The notes: generated from the letters alone by a model not told the origin. A DNA stretch of 52,564 bases from Corallochytrium limacisporum (GCA_002811645.1 PDIP01000050.1:1-52564), one strand, 5' to 3'. Positions 38,001 to 47,300 are shown, counted from the stretch's first letter. A program made the numbers and translations.

Positions 38001-40211
38001 ATCTGCCTTGAGAATGCGACGTGGTGCCTGCTCAACAACACAGACAAGAAAGACGGAGGGTTTGCCAATATTTCTCTCGGCGCCTTTTCTTACCTGCAGA
38101 CAAACAATCGCGACAATAGTGTGACGTCCTTGTACGAATGTTATGACCTGAATGCATTCAATATCATGAAGAACGCCAAACTCTTGAAGGTGCTGGCGCC
38201 GAAAGCTAAAGGCAATCGCCGGGACGAGACTATGGCACGAGTGTACATGCGCAATTGTCCACCAGTCGGTGGGATTCCTGTAATTATGCACTTTGAAGTG
38301 AACATAGTGCCCCTGGATGTTGCCGTAACTTACCACCTCTACCAGGAAGTCTACCGCTATTTCTTTGTCGAGTCTGTGGACGAAGCGGGCAAGTCTGCGA
38401 ACAAGGGCAAAGGACATCATCACCACGGATACAGCTATGGACATCAGCATCCCTCAGTTCCCACACAGAGCAGTCCTTCGCGCAGTCGATACCACGCGCG
38501 CAGTGCATCCCAGTCGAACCTGGTCCACAGCACCCTGAGCTACACCCAAAGCCAGGGTGCCTCTTCTGAAAAGGCTTCAGTTTCTCCTCCGCTACAAGGT
38601 ACTGACACCGACCTCAACGATAGTTCATCAGAGACTGCCAGCCGTGGCTTTCTCGCTCGAACGTACAGCGAAATTTCTGATGACGCACCGTTGGGTTTTG
38701 ACGGCCCGACGTTACCTCAGATGATGTTGCACCGTAGTACCGACAGTGGCGGCACGGGCGCAGACGGTGGCATGGGCACACTTGGAGGAAGTGGGGGCTT
38801 GGGCCCTGTCGACGCAAACTACCTTACCGGTGCTCTTGAGCCGACAATCCAGAACGTCGCACCGTCGTCCGAACCCCGCCTCAGGGCCAGACCACGCGTA
38901 ATCCAAGAGACCATCGCCGAACATGGCGTGAGCCACCCTAGGAGCACTTCGGACACTGCTGCCGAGCTTTCGTTGAGGGGAGTGCATAAGGATCGTGGTC
39001 ATAGAGATGGCGGAGCTAAAAAAGCTACTGACGCCGACACGGTGAGCACACACTCACAGGCTTCCGCGGGCACTTCGGGGTCAACAAACCAGGCTCAGGG
39101 CAGTGGGGGTCTCCGCAAGCCACATTTCGCACACCGCCGAGGCAAGTCACTCGCCGCCGTTGCTGCGGGGAGAAAAGCACCGCCCTCGTCGTCTGCGGAT
39201 GGTCTCATTGGCGGCAGTTCAAACGGAGGCAGTGCCATTGTCAACTTCTCTGGTGGCACTGGTCCGGACTCGGATACGCGGTCTGTCACTTCGAGCGCCC
39301 AAGCTGCCGGTCAACTCAACGCCGACTCAACATCTCAGGTCAGTGCAGAAAAACGGTCGCATCTCGGTCTGCCCATACCGAGCGGGACGGGCATAAACGC
39401 GAGTTCGTATTCCGAGGAACTTGGACGCATGCGAACGACTGCAGCGCTAGTGAAATCGTTTGTGTACATCAAGATCACTGATATTCGCATGGGATTGAGT
39501 TACCGTGGCACAAAGGAACGCAACATTGAAGACTTTGACGACTTGGAACTCACTACACCGGTGATTGAGTACCACGACCACGTATGGAGCTGGAAACAAT
39601 TTGCGGACCAATTTATGCGTGATGGCATCAAGGCCGTTTTGGCTGCTCGTGCGGCGCAGGCATTCAACCCTTTTCGCAAGAAGGAGGAACAAAGCAGTCG
39701 CATTGGCGATGCAGAAGAAAACGAGAGCACTGCGAACGGAGGTGACGCTAGCAGCGGCGGTGGTAGAGGCAATGGTCATCCGCCGCTGGCTGACGAAGGC
39801 ATCATCCATGGAGGCGACCTTATCGCGGGCAGTGTGCTTATGCGTGAATTTAGCGGTGGCCTAAGTGGACACAGCAATAACGTCGGAGCTGCCGCTGACC
39901 ATGATAGTCTGCTCACACCCCGCAGTGCGGCGCAGACCACAGGAATGGGTTCCACGGAGTCTGTCTCCGGTACTGAGAAGAGTGGCCTCGGCCACCAACG
40001 CAGCAATCCCTCGGGACTGCACCTCCTCGGCATGGCCAGCGGAGAGAATGTGTCGGCGCTGCAGCGCACGAGCGAACGAGACCAGCGGATTGCTCAGCTT
40101 TTAGGACTGGGAAGAGACGGTGGGCCGAACACCGAAGCAGAGGAACGTGCAGTTCGCAAGGGACAGCAATTGCTTTCTGACCTGGCCAAACTACAGAGGA
40201 ATCGTATGTGA
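32073..40211 (+). CDS. BLTP2: Bridge-like lipid transfer protein, BLTP2 / Hobbit / SABRE / Fmp27 type
   Basis: A 2712-residue protein in one frame. It begins with a single transmembrane anchor (WYYVLASLVVLVTILLEGTFVG), the ER anchor of this family, followed by repeating-beta-groove-like sequence. The signature of the Fmp27 GFWDK domain is visible at about residue 1219 (LLPFWDKLRLMIRGSTQIY). A second conserved aromatic block is near 1554 (TTVWMTWSVFNSTIVFRLWDKF, quoted in part). A helical segment lies at about 1872-1925. Residues about 2106-2440 are a low-complexity His/Gly/Ser-rich insertion. Conserved sequence then resumes (VYIKITDIRMGLSYRG, PVIEYHDHVWSWKQFADQFM), matching the family's C-terminal domain, before a final Gly/Ser tail. 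Relatives form tubes that move lipids at ER-plasma membrane contacts. Size fits (human about 2235, yeast Fmp27 about 2628, from memory). Confidence 0.92.
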   Translation: MVLWYYVLASLVVLVTILLEGTFVGYAVSQGLRLSGLMKHSTISISRLQPWAISDVHMKITRPTGLCIELRIGSIALRPTKAVAREFSGVPDLPSWAGTDVLEFFAQPKYAFKPLMGMLGRVWRGLLQFVACEMRDVKAKLSHPDTNVKVIMDGRIEIDGAASDKHEQSQVVLQGVSIIIKGTIDCGVQVDDISLMESTLSWTMMANVSPARFRDSQIVFELEMFRCKRPFSIGLLNIAVRSLLSVGTKEERQLSTSPTGEQETSFSQRMPHRATTQEIAASVRRIIEKLPVLVSIKIKDVVLPCVLEVDALSFTVTPRIGSISLQCHRSQTDSRQSADESHYDAKLRMTLRNLSLTIVEEGETSLGLQEIDCYVVVKTESVETAAPLTVIAGMEVRKPRLSVYLEQVPDLRRALQNLTLPDGEINRKRDLRKLSFGSQMYHRMGESERLAAERVRRRIKFRISAAVYDTEVVASYVDTRQRKSYDFNLQIAQLSSQLSTLDLKERILVPCNWSTELSKILVYIKTPLRQDKVHPMAKDWATLHPTLLVNDVNVKLQFIAHSPRPSQMECVICCVGSVQAFGDIAQLGIIETLKSISILLQEPYTIATAGESDANEPSTAADEVEQSLRGSTRNVRVSVTLDRFEITVSLVHIAAFCCLVSKGASLEWSSPYLNVSWSPMAVSRRYQKEELHKRAVLAEGTAKLYRDEEGIVVNVDVEDVGAAITVGDLLLMIAFADAIRAEGKRPKLSRFKRGRAFSYGTASNESLNRMISAGSDSSNLGSPAIKVSTVQASVRSVSFKYLSHHNRKIEVCLDEIVSNAKTSNATLDIQLNSMNILSNNNNLLHAAWLRCEIPFQNRPINEERLAGLAMDNMANHGQSAEEDMQNPVYVTSDPLVKKKAPRVILIDAEMLEITIPHEYPLKYEIESISGGWKMVKALINDKETSHPEPHRRFSALLTHFRIKRTRVVMEDDSFEVRLNLNYQLMREEQLQQQERQYWIESMLSAGGFAIDNEKVWAELQKLCSAVYIQRARAMHAQFENSEGPQTGESEDEQPSQDLAPLISLRIDDLSLAVGSHRNMRTDEDILTEMQRIDEEPLPYGIRMQTLLACNVSLKAARVSAQIRDYARPLILGRHVTVSSPLVIAERSADKRSMYNVPVEDQGLSFTIHKTTTTVKIYVDPVVDAKELKITHGPCYEHGLAEVSRCADLFTFPSIDDSPLLPFWDKLRLMIRGSTQIYANDLRVILTLDRIPHEKNRALELKAKHARVDANGNMVIETELLEALMRDPSQYNRSKILSIPRARLNMIFQWTIETNVVHHMDVIPVNPAFRQNFSSWISRQNNRSGDVVDSFEGFRTDRLDLVFELSSAKPQNVTVEELEKEDWPTGTVYGQTLTFISDLVKAYSNPRHPIREGKIFDAVPKKRKSLGDHIRSITTEVDFRPVCVYMWETRDHLAGAKLTCNRGSTTVVNRQVNLPSLGTESGRRVRQGGRWVTSSVNMATESIEIHTIARDPDHTSQLLMSSAVVYQSAIYKSRPRAPKDSNSLEPAHFLHQVKGTTVWMTWSVFNSTIVFRLWDKFISLPALQQFLKADAVQDMIKATLDHHTGNSFSDVRQGLEINVGQGERVVAYDQAKRRLNIYLDEYDNLDVSSHHLNVTVDTMQLKVMSEEDNDCVIVTSPKLTLYEVHEDLREVGEFILVRKVLIGDVENLQAFMPIESMVDKIEHLWMPDALVRGVSQKEFDLISSFCQRIIRECRLTFSYRYHSQVLKEQAVLDRGLRGSILDLSATSGGTKNSFNMIDDGNLEQQRAQDSTVGQVLSLLIHGMDIECDRRQFYTVIDAIRYTLLESHSFRHTVTSELETMNLMSSFETADDLYERIKLLQMELKGLRKQRQAVRFQSYILQIEERHNRKMTIGDEEPDAGADTGEGAVLLQLDNDLEDKIFIKLLQLELILRLYGDVVSPTSDRQISETEGVLKRTEICLENATWCLLNNTDKKDGGFANISLGAFSYLQTNNRDNSVTSLYECYDLNAFNIMKNAKLLKVLAPKAKGNRRDETMARVYMRNCPPVGGIPVIMHFEVNIVPLDVAVTYHLYQEVYRYFFVESVDEAGKSANKGKGHHHHGYSYGHQHPSVPTQSSPSRSRYHARSASQSNLVHSTLSYTQSQGASSEKASVSPPLQGTDTDLNDSSSETASRGFLARTYSEISDDAPLGFDGPTLPQMMLHRSTDSGGTGADGGMGTLGGSGGLGPVDANYLTGALEPTIQNVAPSSEPRLRARPRVIQETIAEHGVSHPRSTSDTAAELSLRGVHKDRGHRDGGAKKATDADTVSTHSQASAGTSGSTNQAQGSGGLRKPHFAHRRGKSLAAVAAGRKAPPSSSADGLIGGSSNGGSAIVNFSGGTGPDSDTRSVTSSAQAAGQLNADSTSQVSAEKRSHLGLPIPSGTGINASSYSEELGRMRTTAALVKSFVYIKITDIRMGLSYRGTKERNIEDFDDLELTTPVIEYHDHVWSWKQFADQFMRDGIKAVLAARAAQAFNPFRKKEEQSSRIGDAEENESTANGGDASSGGGRGNGHPPLADEGIIHGGDLIAGSVLMREFSGGLSGHSNNVGAAADHDSLLTPRSAAQTTGMGSTESVSGTEKSGLGHQRSNPSGLHLLGMASGENVSALQRTSERDQRIAQLLGLGRDGGPNTEAEERAVRKGQQLLSDLAKLQRNRM

Positions 40212-40455
40212 AACGTTGGTTACGTGCCTGTTTGCGCCTCCTGTCATTCATTTCTGTCCAAGATCCTTAAGTTTACCTACGTGAATACAAAGGGCATTTT
40301 GAACATTGCATAATTTAATTACCAGATTACGAGTCATATGCATCATACGATTTAGCTGATCATGATGGCTTTATAATGACGACATACACCGAAAGGGGGG
40401 TTCTCCACAAATGAACTGCGTGGTGGCGAAGAGGCGGGGTAGTTCAGCGGACAAT

Positions 40456-41730
40456 TCACTGCTGCTTTAGCAGGTCGGCAACCTCAGCTCTACGCTGCGC
40501 CTTCCAAGCATCCCAGTCCATTCCCTCCGGCTTTGCCTGGGGCTCTGGAATTCGCCCTTGCTTAAAGAGGGACCATTCCCTAGCCAGCACTCCTTGGGGG
40601 GCAGATTTCGGTCTTTCCGACAGCTTACCTGCGACGTACAATTTCCACTCCCGCCAACTCACGCCTGGAGGCTTCGGTTCTGGCTCCCGAGAGTGACCAT
40701 CGAGGAAGCGCCTCCAGTCCCGTGCAGTCACGCCCGGAGGTGCGGACGGCTGCTCCAGTGCCTTTCCTTCCAGTTCATCGACGACAGCCGAAACCTCTCG
40801 CTGGAGATTGCGGTATTTACGGCGAGTGCTGGCGTTGAGCGCGCGCATGGCCTGGCTGTGGTCGGTGCGCAGCTTCCAACGCTGGCCGCGCTGTTGTTGG
40901 GCTTCCTTGGTGACAGCTGCCTTGGCGTCCTTTAGCTTGCTCTCGCTCTTCCGAAGCTCCTCCTCGACCAAAGGATCGCGCCAAGTAGCTGACGAGTTAG
41001 TCTCCGCGACATACACCATCCGATCCGCTCGGAGCAGGCGATTAACACGATCCAGATGCCTAGCCGCGACTCGCGCCCGCGAGCTCCTGAATCCTTTCTC
41101 CACAAAAAGATCTCGTAACGTAAGGTCCGGCACCGCAGGCCTCGCGGGGCCGTAGACTACGCGAGCATCCGAGGTCAATACATCATGGATGTGTTGTTTC
41201 CGATTCTGCTCAGTAAGAAACTGATCAACATTTTGGGTATGCAAGTTTACCTGCTCTAGGCGATCCCAGATCTGCGTGCCGCGCGTGTTTTGCCAATTTT
41301 CGAGCTGGGATGCGGCGGCATGCTGTCTTTCAGTGTACTGTTGCGCCCTGCGTGCGTCCTGTGCGGCTTTTTCCAGCATTGACCGCGCGAGAGGCGACTG
41401 ACCCCAGGCCAAATTACGTGCTGTGCGCTTCGCCATGCGTTCCTGTTCCTGCATCCGCAGAATTCGGGCATCCACATCCGCGTCCGTCTGTGACTGAAGG
41501 TAGAATTTCTTGCGCAAGTCCTTCATGGCGCGTTTGTATGCCAGCTTTTCCTCCTCAAAAGGAGTGACGATATGCCGCCTGAAGGTGTTGGTAGGCGCAC
41601 GGCGGTAACGGCGTTCCTGGACAGCACTAACAACCACCGTTGAAGGTCTCACATTGAGCAGTATTGGATGGAGAACATCAGCGACTGCGGCCCTCCTGAC
41701 TGCGATGGCAGAGGTGAGCGACAGACTCAT
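40456..41730 (-). CDS. Probable mitochondrial ribosomal protein mS26 with C-terminal Trp repeats
   Basis: A 424-residue, very basic protein. The first ~50 residues are Arg/Ser/Val-rich with few acids, a likely mitochondrial targeting sequence. Residues about 57-200 are a long helical region (EEEKLAYKRAMKDLRKKFYL, RILRMQEQERMAKRTARNLA, LEQVNLHTQNVDQFLTEQNR). Its layout recalls mS26/MRPS26 and fungal Pet123: helical coil, then a segment like V-x-NFITREN followed by a short end motif. A further helical part follows. The last 94 residues (331-424) are four tandem repeats of 23-24 residues, consensus P-[PQE]-G-V-x(2)-R-[DE]-W-x(2)-[FY]-x(2)-G-x(3)-EP-x(2)-K. Such a tail is not something I know in mS26. 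Alternative: an unrelated mitochondrial coiled-coil protein. Confidence 0.6.
   Translation of the reverse strand: MSLSLTSAIAVRRAAVADVLHPILLNVRPSTVVVSAVQERRYRRAPTNTFRRHIVTPFEEEKLAYKRAMKDLRKKFYLQSQTDADVDARILRMQEQERMAKRTARNLAWGQSPLARSMLEKAAQDARRAQQYTERQHAAASQLENWQNTRGTQIWDRLEQVNLHTQNVDQFLTEQNRKQHIHDVLTSDARVVYGPARPAVPDLTLRDLFVEKGFRSSRARVAARHLDRVNRLLRADRMVYVAETNSSATWRDPLVEEELRKSESKLKDAKAAVTKEAQQQRGQRWKLRTDHSQAMRALNASTRRKYRNLQREVSAVVDELEGKALEQPSAPPGVTARDWRRFLDGHSREPEPKPPGVSWREWKLYVAGKLSERPKSAPQGVLAREWSLFKQGRIPEPQAKPEGMDWDAWKAQRRAEVADLLKQQ
40459..40740 (-). repeat. Four tandem 23-24-residue Trp repeats (coding)
   Basis: Inside the mS26-like gene the repeats start PPGVTARDWRRFLDG, PPGVSWREWKLYVAG, PQGVLAREWSLFKQG and PEGMDWDAWKAQRR. 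Each keeps P-x-G-[VM] and W, and the first three also an aromatic residue and Gly before an acidic/Pro spacer. Period is about 70 bp in the DNA; the DNA copies have diverged, so the repeat is maintained at protein level. Confidence 0.85.
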
Positions 41731-42445
41731 ATTGTGCCAATCTCTCTAGTCTACTTAGTGAGGTCCTGTTCTGTGCCGTATTGAAGTACAAACTATTGTT
41801 TGAAGGTTTCGCGCTAATTCCGCCTTATTTGCTCAGTCAGTTGTTTTCTTGTTCACACATCATGCACATACTCCCCAAGATTTCTCCATTTATCAGAGTT
41901 TGCTTGGTACGTTTCTCTGCAGGTTATATGAGGATACCACAGACTTTCACATTTATTACCTTGCCATATGTAATACACCACAATCAAACGCATGAACAAT
42001 TGGCAATGGCTACAACGGTGTGTGTGATCACTGTTGCGTCCGGCCGCATCAGACGACAATCCCCAATATTCGCTCAGATCAAGTCCACGCGTGGAACACC
42101 CCCCCTCCGCCCGGAAAAAGGGGAAGAAAGGGGGGAGAGGGGCCGGGCGCATAGGAGCCAGCAAGGGCACATCCCTCTTCCCGTTCCCCCACGCTGAAGG
42201 GACAAAAATCGGGTGTGTGTTTTAGTGCGGCCCAGTAGAGAAACCGATGTTTGAGTCTGCAGATAAATAGGCCCCCATACAACGGCCAAACCAATGGTAG
42301 GTGGAAGGTTTCTAATCGTGGCCATGTTATCTAGGAACCCGTTTCATTTGACCTATGCGGTTGATGATCTAGTGCATGCAATATTTCAATACCAGAAACA
42401 CCAAAGGTGTGTGAATTTATGACTGTCCATGCAGTGGCTACAATT
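41731..42445. other. Intergenic: mS26-like promoter and RNASEH2B 3' flank
   Basis: No gene. A C-rich then G-rich element at 42099-42148 resembles the one upstream of NOP16. Overlapping short frames on both strands around 41780-42325 are low-complexity and not supported. Confidence 0.55.
42099..42148. promoter_or_regulatory. C-tract / G-tract element upstream of the mS26-like gene
   Basis: A C-run block (CCCCCCCTCCGCCC) is followed by GGAAAAAGGGG, AAGAAAGGGGGG and AGAGGGGCCGGGCG. The core CCCTCC-x-CCCGGAAAA-x-GG and the ending GGGCG are shared with the element at 16449-16493, in the same orientation relative to the downstream minus-strand gene. It is 369-418 bp upstream of the ATG at 41730. 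Function is inference. Confidence 0.4.
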
Positions 42446-43258
42446 TCACTTTTTCGCAAAGAAAGCAGTAAGTTTTGTTTTCTGTTTCGGACCCTTGGCC
42501 AGCTGCTGTGCCAATCGTGATTTGGTCTGCATCCTTTTCATCTCTGTTGGCACACTGTCGAGCTTTGAATAGTCATCCAAAGGCCCTTCCGCGCTGATAA
42601 TCGCTGCAGATTCTTCCTGCGTAGCTGCTTCTGCGAAGGTATCAGTGGCAGTCGCCTCCGTGTCAGTCCCCACTGCCAGAGCAACGATCTCAGGGGGCAT
42701 AAACTCTGCCATCAGCGCAAGGGCTAGCCCATCAACTTCCTTTTCGTTGACCAATCCCTTGAGTTCCGCCTTTACTGTTTCCTGGAAGTGTGCATACCGA
42801 CAGTCCGCCCAAGCTTTCACCTTTTCTTCGTTCAACCGGCAAACAACGTCCCCCGCGTGTTCTTGCACATCCGTAAGCAGCCCCAATTCCGTTTCGGATA
42901 GCAATTTACTCAATCTGATCGCTTGGCTGGGACATGATGCGCAGTACAGAATCTCCCGGATATCACGATACTGTTTGCATACTGCACTGTTCGTCTCCCG
43001 CAAGAGACAGCCCAGGAAAATGTACAGTGCAGACGACTCTAGCGCGCAGTACAAAGATCCATCTGAGGCAACGGTGTTGCCGCTGAACCAACATCCATGT
43101 TTGATGTTCACGCTGCGAAGCTCGTAGACATGCGGTTCTTGAATCAGAAACTGTGCCGGCATGCCAGTGGCTGGGTGTTGCAGTGTGATGAACTGAATGT
43201 CATCTCCACCTGCGTTCACGCCCGAGGGCAAGATGATGTGGCGTCTCTGAAGGTTCAT
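42446..43258 (-). CDS. RNASEH2B: Ribonuclease H2 subunit B
   Basis: The frame stays open upstream to GTG at 43363, but that is not a start; the ATG at 43258 (MNLQRRHIILPSG) fits the family, where the protein begins shortly before the first beta strand. This gives 270 residues (human 312). The triple-barrel core is visible: DDIQFITLQHPATGMPAQFL, VYELRSVNIKHGCWFSGNTV and ASDGSLYCALESSALYIFLG, matching the human sequence around WFINQ-x-V and DPLFL. A helical region and a segment with ALALMAEFMPPEIVALAVG follow. The C-terminal KTKLTAFFAKK is a PCNA-interacting PIP-type motif with Lys in place of the first Gln. RNase H2 removes ribonucleotides from DNA and RNA:DNA hybrids; subunit B is structural. 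An unseen 5' exon is possible. Confidence 0.87.
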   Translation of the reverse strand: MNLQRRHIILPSGVNAGGDDIQFITLQHPATGMPAQFLIQEPHVYELRSVNIKHGCWFSGNTVASDGSLYCALESSALYIFLGCLLRETNSAVCKQYRDIREILYCASCPSQAIRLSKLLSETELGLLTDVQEHAGDVVCRLNEEKVKAWADCRYAHFQETVKAELKGLVNEKEVDGLALALMAEFMPPEIVALAVGTDTEATATDTFAEAATQEESAAIISAEGPLDDYSKLDSVPTEMKRMQTKSRLAQQLAKGPKQKTKLTAFFAKK

Positions 43259-44370
43259 ATAGTGTTCAAATGGTCTGTTTCCGAGACGGTTTAAGTCTGT
43301 GTTTACACATACGCTGTGAAGAATGTCAGTGATCTGTCCACCAACCGTCGCATTTCCCTCCACACCACTACCGAAAACTCGCTGATGTCTTATCCCCAGG
43401 GCTGGCTTAATACTTCAAGTAGATAAAATGAGTATGGTTAAGAAGTAAATAAGGAAGCTTTCAGTTTGCACCCTAGACATCTATTCATCTCCTGCCAGAT
43501 ACCGGAAAGTTATGCTGAGCACCCCCCTCCGAGGGTTCTCCCGGCACCCCCTGCCGTACGTACGCTGCAAGGAATTTGGCGCGAAAGCCTTAGAACGCAA
43601 GGGCGCATCCCTCCCCACCAATCCGCACAAAGTCGGCTTCAACTACACAGTGGGTATCCCCACTTCTATCCTCACTCAGGCGACAACACTTGTTTCCTCT
43701 CTGGAGGAGTCCATTTTTCTTTCCTGCCAAGTGAGCCGGCTCTCCATGTTTCGTGCCCCCGTCGCTCATCTCCCACTCCCCCCCCCCTCCGGGCCGGCGG
43801 TCCAAGTGAATCCTCCACCTCACCCACTCTGTTCGGCGGGTGGTTCTCTAACTCAAAGGCTTCGCCACCCCTCCCGTTATGTTTTGACTATTTGGCGCGC
43901 CGGGAGAACCTCAGTTGGTGTATGTTTGGCCCTCACGGCACCCAACTTCGGTGTCAGTGTCGGTGGTGTTGGATCATCCGGTAATGAAAACACGAGGGAT
44001 TCGCTCATCATTTTGCGCCATGGTGGCCCCAAATTTCTGTTTCCCTTTGGATTTTTGTTTTGTAACGTTTCGCTGCTGAGTGGTTTACTTTACGAATCGT
44101 ATCCCAAAGGAAAGGAAGCCATTCGGGTCGATGTCGAATTGTTTAGAGGAATGAGGTGGCTTAGTAGTTTGGTATTTCAATCACTTGTTTACGAGGGGGC
44201 TCGATGGACTCCTGTGATGCACATGTAAGCATATGCCCATGAAGAAACAATGGCAATGTAAAATGAACGATAGCTTCGGGATCAAGGACAAGATGATGTG
44301 AACCAAACAATTGTACCAATAGTAATCGAAGAGTTAGTATCAATTTAAAACTAAGAACACGGGGTAAGCC
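43259..44370. other. Divergent intergenic region with C-rich blocks
   Basis: About 1.1 kb between RNASEH2B and the golgin/CAP-Gly gene. C-rich blocks occur at about 43522-43556 and 43768-43805 (CCCCCCCCCCTCCGGGCCGGCGG). A 238-codon plus frame starting with ATG (43512-44228) covers much of it, but it is Pro/Ser-rich only where the DNA is C-rich and has no domain. I do not call it a gene. Confidence 0.5.
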
Positions 44371-47300
44371 ATGGCAGATGATGCTGACAGGGCGGCAAAA
44401 TTGGCCGCAGGGAAAGCCCGGTTGAACAAATACAAGAAGAAGAAGAAGAAACCAGGGTCATCAGCACCAGCGGATGCAGTATCCGCACCAGCGAATGCAC
44501 TGACAGATGGATCCGCTGCTGGTGTTCCCGAGATCCTGCCACCTACCAATGGACAGGCAATATCGGAAGAAGAGCCGCATGTCCCCATGGCAGTACACGA
44601 CACGGTTTCCGCCTCTGAACCCGAACCGGTTGAGCAGAAATCCTACCCCACACCAGCAGATTACTTCAATGCTGCCCCACAGCAACAATCCGATGGCAGC
44701 GCGAATCCATTTTCTACCATCCAACAGAACCTACCGGCAGCAGCGCCATCCACGGAACAATCAACAGCCAGTCTCTTTGATCAGCCGCCGTCACCATCCA
44801 CTACAGCGCCGGTAGAAGTCCTGCCGCAAACAACGATCGAGCAGCAAGCGCCTGCGCCCATACCACCGATGGCGGTAGCTCCACCAATGGCAACAGCTCC
44901 ACCAATGATTGACAGTACGGCTGGATACGAAGAGGCTGAGCTGTTGCGTATGGAAAACCAGCAACTCCGGGACGATATTGAAAGCAAAGCATCGAAAATG
45001 ACCGCCCTTCTCGACTCGCTCGACGCTGAGAAGGATGCTTTGGAGGAGCAATTGCGGCGTGAGCAAGGATATCGGCAGGAGAATGATATGAAGCTGCGTG
45101 AGATGCTGGAGACATTGGAAGAGACGCGGCGAGAACACATGCAGATCAAGAGCGTCCTCGACAAGAGAGAAAGTGAGGTGAGCCTGCTCAAGGCGCAGCT
45201 GCAGAGTGTGGAACAGTCGACTGCAGCGAATAGAGGCAATCAAAGTGAAGAACTAAGCCAATTGCGCGAGGCAAAGGAAGAAGCAGAGTATCAGGTTAGT
45301 CGGATGGCTGCGGAGATTCAACGGTTGCAAGGACTAAAGCAGGAGTTATTCGACACAACTGAGGCCAAGAACGCAATCGAGAACGAAATAGCACAGCTGC
45401 GGCTGAGGATAGATGCCGCAGCCATAGCAGAGAAGTCCGTCAGGGAATTGAAACAGCAGAATGAACGTCTCATTGGACAGATCACTACACAGGATCAGAC
45501 CTCCGACGAACAGCATCGGCTCATTGTACAGCAGCTGTCCGAAGAGAAGGACCAGGCTCAACACCAGATCGCTGCCCTGGCCAGCCAGTACGAGGCCATC
45601 CAACAGTCTCTAGCGGCCGAAAAGGAAGAGAGCGAGCGCCTGCGATCGGTTCTGGAGCAACACAATAGCAGAGGCACCGGGCAGCCGGCGTACGATAATG
45701 CTATGGCCAGCAAGGACCAGACCATTGCGGACCTTACCAAGGAACTAGCGGAATCCAAGAGCCAGCTCGTGGCGCTGAGCATGGAGCTGGATGGTTACCA
45801 GGCCAGCAGCCCAGTACCGCAAACCGGCGATGAGCGAGAGATCCAGGAACTACGGATGAAGTGCGAGCAGCTAACCCACGAGAATGACACCCTCGTGCTC
45901 GAAGTGGAGCACAAGAAGCGCCAGGTAGATGCCCTACAGCAAAAGAGCGGAACCGGTGCATCCGACCGAGACATGGAAATGCAGCACTACGAGAAGCTCC
46001 TGGAGGATGAACGCACAAAGGTCAGGGAATTGAATACGAGCTTAGAGGAGATCCGCAGCCACACCATGTACGGCGATAATCAGCACGATGACGATCATGC
46101 CAGACAGAACGAACAGGTCTACCTCGAACAAATCGAAGACTTGCGGAGACAGAATGCAGAATTGCGGTCTAGCCTTGGCCAGCTTGAATTGTCCCACAAT
46201 GATTTGCGCACGCAACTCAATCTTGCGCAGGCCGCCAATAACACTACGGAGGACGTCACGGCGCTCAAAGATGAGCTGGGGCTTAAACGGCACCGCCTTG
46301 AACAGTTGGAGGAGGAAGTACGCCAACACGACCATTTGGTGGCGACCATGGGTCGAGAGGCGCAGTCGCAGATGGAGGAACTGGAGGAGCACTTCAATGC
46401 CGAAATCGCCAAGATCAAGGCGCAGCGCACCGACGAGACGGCTGCCGAAGTGGAAAAGCTGCAGAAAAACATCCGAGAGCAAGAAGAAAGTCTCATCCTA
46501 AAGAACAAGGCCATCGCCAAAATGGAATCTATTATCAGCGAGCAGAACACACGCTTGCAACACATCGACGAAAAGTTGGCCCAGGCTGTACATCAGCACG
46601 CCCTCACCGGTACGGAGAAGGATCAGCGCATCAGTGTGCTGGAGCAGGAGATACACAACTTACAGGAACTCAACGACAATTTGCGGGGCCAGGTAACGGA
46701 ACAAATCGAGCAGAACCGTGTTTTGCTGGCGGGAAGCGACTCGCTGAAACTGGAGGTGCGTTCTCTGCAAGAGAAGGGCACTGTCGCACAGACGAAACAG
46801 TCTGAGCTGGGACAGGAAAACAACACCTTGCGCGATAGAGTGGGAGAACTTGAATCACAACTCCGTGGTGACCATGCGCAGTCCGAGCAGCTGATCTCAA
46901 CGCTTCAGCAGGAGAAACAGCAGCTCAAGTCACGCGCCAAAGGTTTGCAGGAAGACCTCAGTGCCTCGATGGCTGACAAAGACGCACAGGTTGAGAGCCT
47001 ACGCAACCAGATCCGTGGCCTGCAGGATCGAGAGACACTGGTCCCGCAGCTTGAACAGGAAGTTGTGGAGTTGCGTCAAGCCGTGGCAATTGCGCAGCGT
47101 CAGGCCCTGGATGCCAACGAGCAGGTCTCCACGACCAGTGTCATTGCAGACAATGAGCACAACCGGCTGGAGCAAGATGTCCAAACCCTTAGGGCGCAGA
47201 TACAAAATCTCGAAGCGAACTACAAGGACTCTACTGCCGAAGTGAAGGTAAGAGAAGGCGTCATTTATGGACTTGAGGGCACGGTGGCGATCCTCCGCGA

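Noticed and set aside
43259-43363. GTG-initiated N-terminal extension of RNase H2B
   Set aside because: GTG is not a normal eukaryotic nuclear start, and the family begins near the ATG at 43258.
43512-44228. 238-codon plus-strand ATG frame in the RNASEH2B / golgin intergenic region
   Set aside because: Composition follows the local C-rich DNA, no domain is seen, and it occupies a divergent promoter. A lineage-specific orphan cannot be excluded without transcripts.
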